This document shows, in pieces, positions 1 through 7,600 of a stretch of 18,873 bases of DNA (its first letter is position 1; the number at the start of each line of letters is the position of its first letter). The stretch comes from an uncultured Arsenicibacter sp. (lineage in GTDB: Bacteria > Bacteroidota > Bacteroidia > Cytophagales > Spirosomataceae). The stretch is taken from NCBI RefSeq assembly GCF_945952095.1, contig NZ_CAMFHL010000128.1, positions 1 through 18,873 on the forward strand, in the 5' to 3' direction. The notes beneath the pieces were generated by a model that had not been told where the DNA came from, ran no database searches, and was given only the letters and a program-made list of their open reading frames with translations. The translations under genes and the position numbers were made by a program.

Positions 1-1625
1 GACTGGCCGAAATCACCGCCGAACTGCTCACCACCGTGGCCGAGGTAAGGGCCGTACAGCCGTTAGCGCCGGTAGCAATCACCGAATATGTCCCGGCACT
101 CGTCACCGTCAGCAGGTTGCTGCTTCCACTCTGGCCGGTGCTGAATGAATAGTTCGTCAAGCCTGACGTCGCTGTCAGTGTTGCTGTCGGGCTGGCGCAG
201 GTAATGGTTTGGTTCGTTGTCAGCGTAACGGTTGGTGCCGTCGTATTGCTATAAACCGTCGTTGCCGCCGAAGTCGTACAGCCGTTGCTGCCGGTAATCA
301 CCACCGAATAAGCCCCTGCCGCATTCACCGTCGCCGAGTTCCCGCTCTGGGCCACCACACCCGCCCCAACAAAGCTGTAACTCAGCAATGAGCCCGTTGC
401 CGAGGCCGTCAGCGTCAGCGCTGTTTGGGCACAGGTCAGCGTACCGCCTCCGCTCGCCGTCAGCATGGCACCCATCGGGGCGGTAGTATTGCTCGTCACC
501 GTTACCTGCGCTACCGCCGTACAGCCGCCCGCGTCGCTCACCGTCACCGAGTAGGTGCCCGCTGCACTTACCGTCGCCTGGTTGGTTGATCCGAGCTGCG
601 TCGCCCCGCCACTGAAGGTATAGGTTAGGCTTGACGGGCTGGCTGTCAGCGTTACCGATGGGGTGTTGCAGCTGATCGCCCCGCTGGCCACCAGACTGGC
701 CGAAATCACCGCCGAACTGCTCACCACCGTGGCCGAGGTAAGGGCCGTGCAGCCGTTAGCGCCGGTAGCCACCACCGAATATGTCCCGGCACTCGTCACC
801 GTCAGCAGGTTGCTGCTTCCACTCTGACCGGTGCTGAACGAATAGTTCGTCAAGCCTGACGTGGCTGTGAGCGTCAGCGATGTTTGGGCGCAGGTGAGCG
901 TGCCGCCTCCGCTCGCCGTCAGCATTGGGGTTGGATTGGCACCAATCGTAGCCGTACCACTGGCCGTTGTTGAGCAGCTGCCAATAGTGCAGGTAGCCGT
1001 ATAGATACCGGCAACAGTGGTGGAGTAGGTGTTACCAATACTACCTCCCGGCCAGTTGACGGTACCACCCGTGCAACCGCTGGCGGTGAAGACAACCGGG
1101 TTTCCGGCACAAACCGAACCCGATGCCGTAATGCCGAAGCCCGACAGCGCCGTGTTACTTTCCACCACAACAATGTTGCTTGCCACCGTACAACCACCAG
1201 GCGTCGTAGCCGTAACGGCGTAGGCCCCGGCACTGGTAACCAGCAGCGTGGACGATGTGGCCCCGGTTGTCCAGCGGAGGGCTGTTTCAGATGAGGTGGC
1301 CGTCAGGGTCAGGCTGGGTTGAGCGCAGGTAAGGGTAGCTGAGAGCGGTGCGATGCTTGCCGTAGGTAACGCATTGACCGAAACGCTTACCGTGGTGGTG
1401 GTGCTACAGGACGTCCCGAAACTCACCGTGACCGTAAACGTTTTTACGCCGGACGTGGTGGCCGTGGCCGAAATGGACGATGTGGTAGCTGGCATGCCGA
1501 GGGTAACACCCGCCGGAGCCAGCCAGCTAAACGTAGCCGTGCTTCCGCCGTTTACGCTCAGACTGACCGCGTTACCCACACAAACGGCCGTTTCGCTCGC
1601 GGTTGCCGAGGCCACAAAAGCATCG
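1..1625 (-). repeat. Tandem Ig/SprB-like repeats (at least seven units of about 74-90 residues)
   Basis: Each unit has one cysteine early (for example TLTCAQTSLTLTA), a Gly-Thr-Tyr-Ser-Val strand, and a second cysteine in a GANGC/GSNGC-type turn, then a Ser/Thr-rich linker. This is the pattern of SprB/PKD-like Ig folds in Bacteroidota surface proteins. Bases 1-179 recur almost unchanged at 694-872, an offset of 693 bp or 231 codons, equal to three units of 77, 80 and 74 residues. A second match relates about 408-466 to 867-925 (offset 459 bp, two units), so the array looks like a mosaic of unequal exchanges. The array continues past the window. Confidence 0.85.
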
Positions 1626-4600
1626 CTACCCGCGCCACTGGCACAGAAAGCCGATAAACTGGCCGCACTACCCAAACCAGGCAGACCGGCATTACCCTGA
1701 AAGTCTTTCAGCGATACACTGCACAAGGTTGTCAGACTGGCCGGGTAGCAGCCACTGAGTTGATTATTGTTAAGATAAAGCTGGGTCAGTGCCGTGAGCG
1801 ACCCCAAACTGGCCGGAATCCCCCCCGTCAGCGCGTTGTTGTTCAGATACAAATACTGCAAAGCGGTGAGCGAACCGATACCCGTTGGAATGCTTCCGGT
1901 TAAGGTGTTCGAATTCAGATACAGCCTTTGCAGGTTCGTCATCGAACCGATACCCGTTGGGATGGGGCCGCTGAGCGTGTTGTTGTTGAGATAAAGAAGC
2001 GTCAGATTCAGAGCAGTCAGGCTGGCCGGAATGTTGCCCGTCAGCGCGTTATTGTCCAGAGAAAGCCGTTGCAGGTTGGTTAAACCGCTGATACTGGTCG
2101 GGATAGTACCGGCAAGGCCATTGTTAGTCAGCCCGACAATCACCACGCGATTACCCTGACAAACCAGCCCATACCAGGGGTTACCCCCGTTACCCGTGCA
2201 GGGCGCGCAGTTCTGTAACCAGCCCGCTTTATTGGTCCAGCCCGGTCCGTTGGTGCTGTTGAAGAGCTCCACTATGGCCGCGTAATCAGGATGGGGCGAC
2301 ACGGTAAGCGGGGCAGTGGCAGTAGCTGAGTTGCCACTTTGTGCTATCGTCAGGGTAAAGTCCTGTACGCCCGCGCAATCGGCAGTCCAGGTTTGGCTGA
2401 ATGCTGCCCCCGTTTTGGTTCCGGTCGTGGTGGCCGCTCCGTCAGTGAGGGTAAACGAATACGCCCCTGATACATTGCCTACGGTGGCCGTAAACGTGAC
2501 CGAGTTCCCGGAAGTAACCGTTCCCGGCGAAGCCGCAAGGCCGGTAATAGCTGGATTCAGCATGGTATTGACCAGATCAAACTGCACCGAAGCCGGTGTG
2601 GTGCCGTTGGCCGAGGCCGTTACGGCATATGGCCCGCCCGTCGTGGCATTGGCCGTAGCGTTTACTGAGGCCATGCCGCTGCCGATAGTAGCCGTGGTAT
2701 TGGTCAGGGTAGCCCCCGCACCTGATGACAGGGTCAAGAAACTGACTACGCCCCCGTCCACGGGTTCGCCATTGCTGCTGCTGACCGATACCCGTAATGG
2801 ACTAGCAAAGGCTGTCCCGACGTTGGCTGACTGGTTGTTGCCCGACGAAATGGCCAGCGCAAATCCTTGTGACTCGAACGCCCCTGCATCGGGTGCGCCG
2901 ACCCGCGCCAGCCCCCGTGCATCGGTCGCGAGGGTGCTGGAAACCCCCGCGTTGATGGCCGCACTGCCGGGCAGTAACGGTATAACGGGAATGCACGCCC
3001 CCGCAACAGTTGTCAGCGAACCAAGTCTCAGCCCTGACGCGCCGACGTTGTTGCGGTCAGAGGCCAGTAGGGTGATGTTGCTGGTGATGTTACTGGCGAA
3101 GACATTGCCCCCTAGCGAGGTAAATGTGGAAGTGCCAGCACCGGTGTTGGTTCTAAGAGCTGTAGTGCTGCCGGGAGTCGTAGAGACATTATTTTTTAAA
3201 AATACATTTGTATTGCCGTAAAAAGAATTGGCATAGAAAAGATTTTGGGCGGGTACGTTCAATGAACACTGTTCAACCGTTACCGACGTGGGTACCGAAG
3301 TATCTGAAGATTCGGCATATATCACAGCCGAATTTACTCCGAATGAACTCTCTGTTCCTGCAAAATAGAAGGTACAGTTCCGGACTAGCCCTGAAGGAGT
3401 ACCTGTCAGATTGAGTATTTTAGCACCCGAACCGGTAGAAACTTGTCGAAAGACACATCGGTCGATGCGGACGGTTTCTACATTTAAACCGGTAGTTAAA
3501 AGACCATTACCGGCCACATTATCAGTAAAAAAGCTATCCTCAACAATTAGATTGCCCGAACGGGCATAAATGGCTACCCCTCCAATATTGGCAACTCTAT
3601 TGTTCCTGAATAGGCATCGTTGGATGGTTAGGTTGTAGGAGCCGAAAATCAAAATACCCGCGCCACCTTGATACAGAGAACTTACAGGCCCCGCTGTACC
3701 AAGCTTTCCATCGGCAAACGTTACATTACTAATAAGCAACGATTGATCGTCGGCCATCAGTAGCAACAACCTAAACTCGCCTGCCCCCAGATCGCGGGCA
3801 ATGGTGCTGCCGCCTACACCCGTGGCCGGGCAGAGCGTGCTGCCCCCCACGATGCTGCCGCTGAATGTAATATCGGGCAGCGCCGACGTTAGTGCGATGG
3901 TCTGGTTGGCAGGGAGTGTGATCAGAAACGGCCCGCAGGCAGTTACTGAGTTAGCCGTGGTAATGGCTTCGCGCAGTGTGCCGGGGCCACTGTCTGCCGT
4001 GCTGGTCACCGTGATGATATTGCTGATCACCGCGCCTGTTGCGGTAGCGGTATTGCTACATCCGGCTGCATTCGTGGCGACAACGCTAAAACTGTATGTC
4101 CCCTCGCTTATGCCGGAAACGGAAGCCGTACGCGAGGCTCCGCTACTGATGAGGCCACCCGGCCCCGTAAAGGTATAACTGCTCAATCCGCCCGTAGCGG
4201 TGAGCGTCACCGGCTGTCCGGCACAGGCGTTGCCGGCGGTCAGGGTCAGGGATGGGACTGCGGTATTGCTGCCAACCGTGGTGGTGGTGGTACTAATGCA
4301 GCCATTGCTATCACTTACCGTCACCGAATACGTACCGGGGCTGCTTACCGTCCGGGTTGTACTCGCTCCCGGCGTGCCAAGGGTGCCACCTGCATTAGCA
4401 AACGTATAGGAGACTCCGCCCGACGCCGTCAGCGTTACGCTCGTTTGCGCACAGGTCAGTGGCCCGTTATTGAGTAGTCCGGCGGCAGGCGGCGGATTCA
4501 CCGTCAGGCTAAAGGCCGTGCTGGTGACGCTGTTACAACTTCCCGTGACTACCGCCGAATAGCTGCCCGCGCTGGCGGATGTCACGTTACTGAGCGTGAG

Positions 4601-7600
4601 GCTGGCAGTTGTGGCCGAGGTTATGCCTGTCAGAGCCGTCCCATCGCGGTACCATTGGTAGCTGAACGGCCCCGTGCCCGATACGCTGACACTGGCAGTA
4701 ACCATGGCACCAGTACACACGGATGAGCCAGTGACTGGCTGCGTGGTGAAGGCCGTTTGTGCACTAATGCTTCCCGTAAATTCATATGCCCCCATGTCTA
4801 CCGTGGTGCCGAAAATACGGTTTGCCCCGGCGATATCGGTGCTAATCCCACTCAGACCCGGAGCTGCGTTGTTGCCCGCGTTAATGGCCGGAGCACAGGA
4901 GCTCAGTTCGGTGCTGGTGGTGTTGGCAAACGGCGAGATGGTTGTTGTCAGGCTATTGGTGGCCGTATAGGTGGCCGGATCAATGGCGGCATCGAACAGG
5001 CTGTAAGTGGCCGTTATGCTTGCATTGCTGTTTAAAAAAGCGTTGCTGCTGCCATTGCCAAACAACACACAATTGGTGAGTGTAAGGTTGCTGGTGCCAA
5101 CGGTGGCCGCATTGTAAAAAAGGTCACCGGCATTAGTAGCCTGATTTCCCTGAAAACTGACATTCGTGAACGTTGGATTACAGACTCCGTTAGATGCATT
5201 GTTGTACATAACGGCACCAAACTGGCCCGACTGATTCTGAAAGCTAACGTTGACAAAGACAGGACTACAGTTACCGCCCGCACCAGCGTTGGAAACAGCC
5301 GCACCGAAAGTAGCCGTGTTACCCCGGAAAAGAACCCGCGTAAAGGACGATGCGTTGCTACCGCCAGTCTGCCCACTGTTTTCAACGGCCCCACCCCGTA
5401 TGGTTGCTGAGTTGCCTTCAAACAGACAGTTGACAATCACCGGACTGCTGGTGGTACTACCGTCGCCCCGGTTAAACATCGCTCCCCCATAAGTAGCCTG
5501 ATTATCCGTAAACACACAATTCCGGATCGTTGGACTACTGCCATCATTCAGGATCGCTCCTCCCTGATCTCTCAGTTGACCAATATCCGTGGCACTTCCG
5601 CGCGTGACCACAAACCCATCCAGAATAGCGGTATTGGTCAACCCAGGTAAATTCTGGATAACGTGATAACTTCGGCGTCCGGAGCCTATATTGCCCGACA
5701 GTGTACTGCTGGAGGGTTGTCCCATAAGTGGATTCACCCCTGGACGGTTACTGAGGGCCGTCTCGTCACCCACAAATCCCCCGTAAATGGCGACGTTATC
5801 GTCCATCCGGAAAGTTGCCTCACGTTCATTACCTGTAGTAGGTCTGTAGGTGCCACGCGCAACCCAAACCTGCCCCCCGCTACAACTGCTGGCTGCCCCG
5901 ATGGCTTCCTGCAAGGCTGTTCCCGGATAAGCGTTTGTCCAGCTCGTACCGTTTTGCAAACCGGCTCCGGATTCGGTTACGTAGACAATGGTGCGGCAGA
6001 CATTGGTTAAGGAAAACTGTGCAGATATCGTTCCTCCTCTTGTCAGTGCCGTAACGGAATAGGCTCCTGAACCGGCGCTGGCAAGAGCCGTAACCTGCGC
6101 AAGGCCGCTGGTTATGGTAACGTTCGACCCCGAAAGGCTCGCGCTGGGTAAGGTGACCGGGGCCTGGAAAGTTACCACACCCCCAATTACAGGCTCGCTT
6201 GCGTCATTGCCCGCTACCATCACTCGCAACGGATTGGCAAAAGCGGCTCCCAACAGAGCTGTCTGATTATTGCCACTGCTGACATTTACCCTAAAACCCC
6301 GCGACTCAAACGCGCCGATATCGGGTCTGCTTACCCGGGAAATCCCCCGCTGGTCTTGCGTGATCGCGCCCGAAACCGACCCCGCGTTAATCGCAATACT
6401 CCCCGGCAACAGTGCATGGGTAGGCGTGGCTCCGCCGTAATTACCTAATGCGCTGAGTAGATAATCACTCCCCGCGATGTTGGTGAGATTGCCGGTTGTA
6501 GTGCCGCCGATAGTTAACTCGATCGTCGTGTTGCCAATCAGGTTGTGGCCGAGGCCGGAGACAAATACGCCTACGAGATCATGCCCGATACCGAGGGAGG
6601 TATTCCCCGCAATGAGGCAATTATTAATCGTAACGAAGTTTGGCACGTTACCGCCGTAAATGGCTCCGCCTTCGGCACCAGTTGGGCTGGGGTTGCCCAC
6701 AGCCCGGTTCAGGGTGAAGGTACTGTTGCTGATAGTCAGGCTTCCCACCCCAGCTTCGATAGCTCCGCCCGCGCGGGCCACGTTGCCACTGAACGTGCAG
6801 TTTTCAATCAGGCAGGGTTCGTTAGTGTTTTTATGCAAGGCCCCGCTGTTGCTGATGGCCGTGTTGGAGGCGAAGGTACTGTTGGTGATGGTGAACGAAC
6901 CGCTGTTCTGCGCAACAGCCCCGCCTGTGTTGCCGGCAGTGTTATTATAGAAATAGCAGTTGGCCACTAGTAGATCTCCGCCGATGAGCGAAATAGCTCC
7001 GCCATTACCGCTCGTACGGCCATTCGTAAAGGCCAGATATTGGGTTGTCAGTTTGGCCGACCCCGGCACGCTCAGGATGCTGAAATCCCTGGACGTTCCC
7101 CCGCCCCGGAGCGTTACGGATGTGGTGGTGCTGGATGGCCCCTGAATCAAAATATCTCTGTTGGCCGGTACAGATAGCCCACTGGTCAGGCTGACTATAC
7201 CCGATGTAGCAAAGGTAACCGTAAACTGGTTAGGGCAACCCGTGATGGCTCCGATGTCGGCCAATACCTGTCGTAGGGACCCCGCCCCGCTGTTGTTGAG
7301 ATTAGCCGTGTACGAATACACACACGGAAGCACATTGGACAGGGCAAAATTAACCGAAGCAGGGGTGGTTCCTGCGGCCGAGGCTACTACATTATAGGGG
7401 CCGCCAGCCGTAGCGTTGGCCGTTGCATTCACGGCGGCCGTACCGCTGCTGCTCAGCGTGGCTGTAGCACTGCTCAGGGTAGCACTCGCTCCGCTCGTCG
7501 GGGCTACGAAGCTCACTACGCCCCCGGTAACGGGTTCCCCGCCGGCACTGCTCACGGATACACTCAGCGGATTGGTGAACGCCGTGCCCGGGCTGGTCGT

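Noticed and set aside
1..1625. CRISPR-like array
   Set aside because: The periodicity is about 230 bp, codon-phased and translates to Ig-like domains; there are no short identical repeats with unique spacers.
2316..3221. Long plus-strand open frame (301 codons), with similar ones at 1353-1700, 3801-4178, 6660-6950 and 7416-7778
   Set aside because: All lie in one fixed frame opposite the giant minus-strand gene. They arise from its Thr/Ser/Val/Ala/Gly-rich codons and carry no domain signature of their own.
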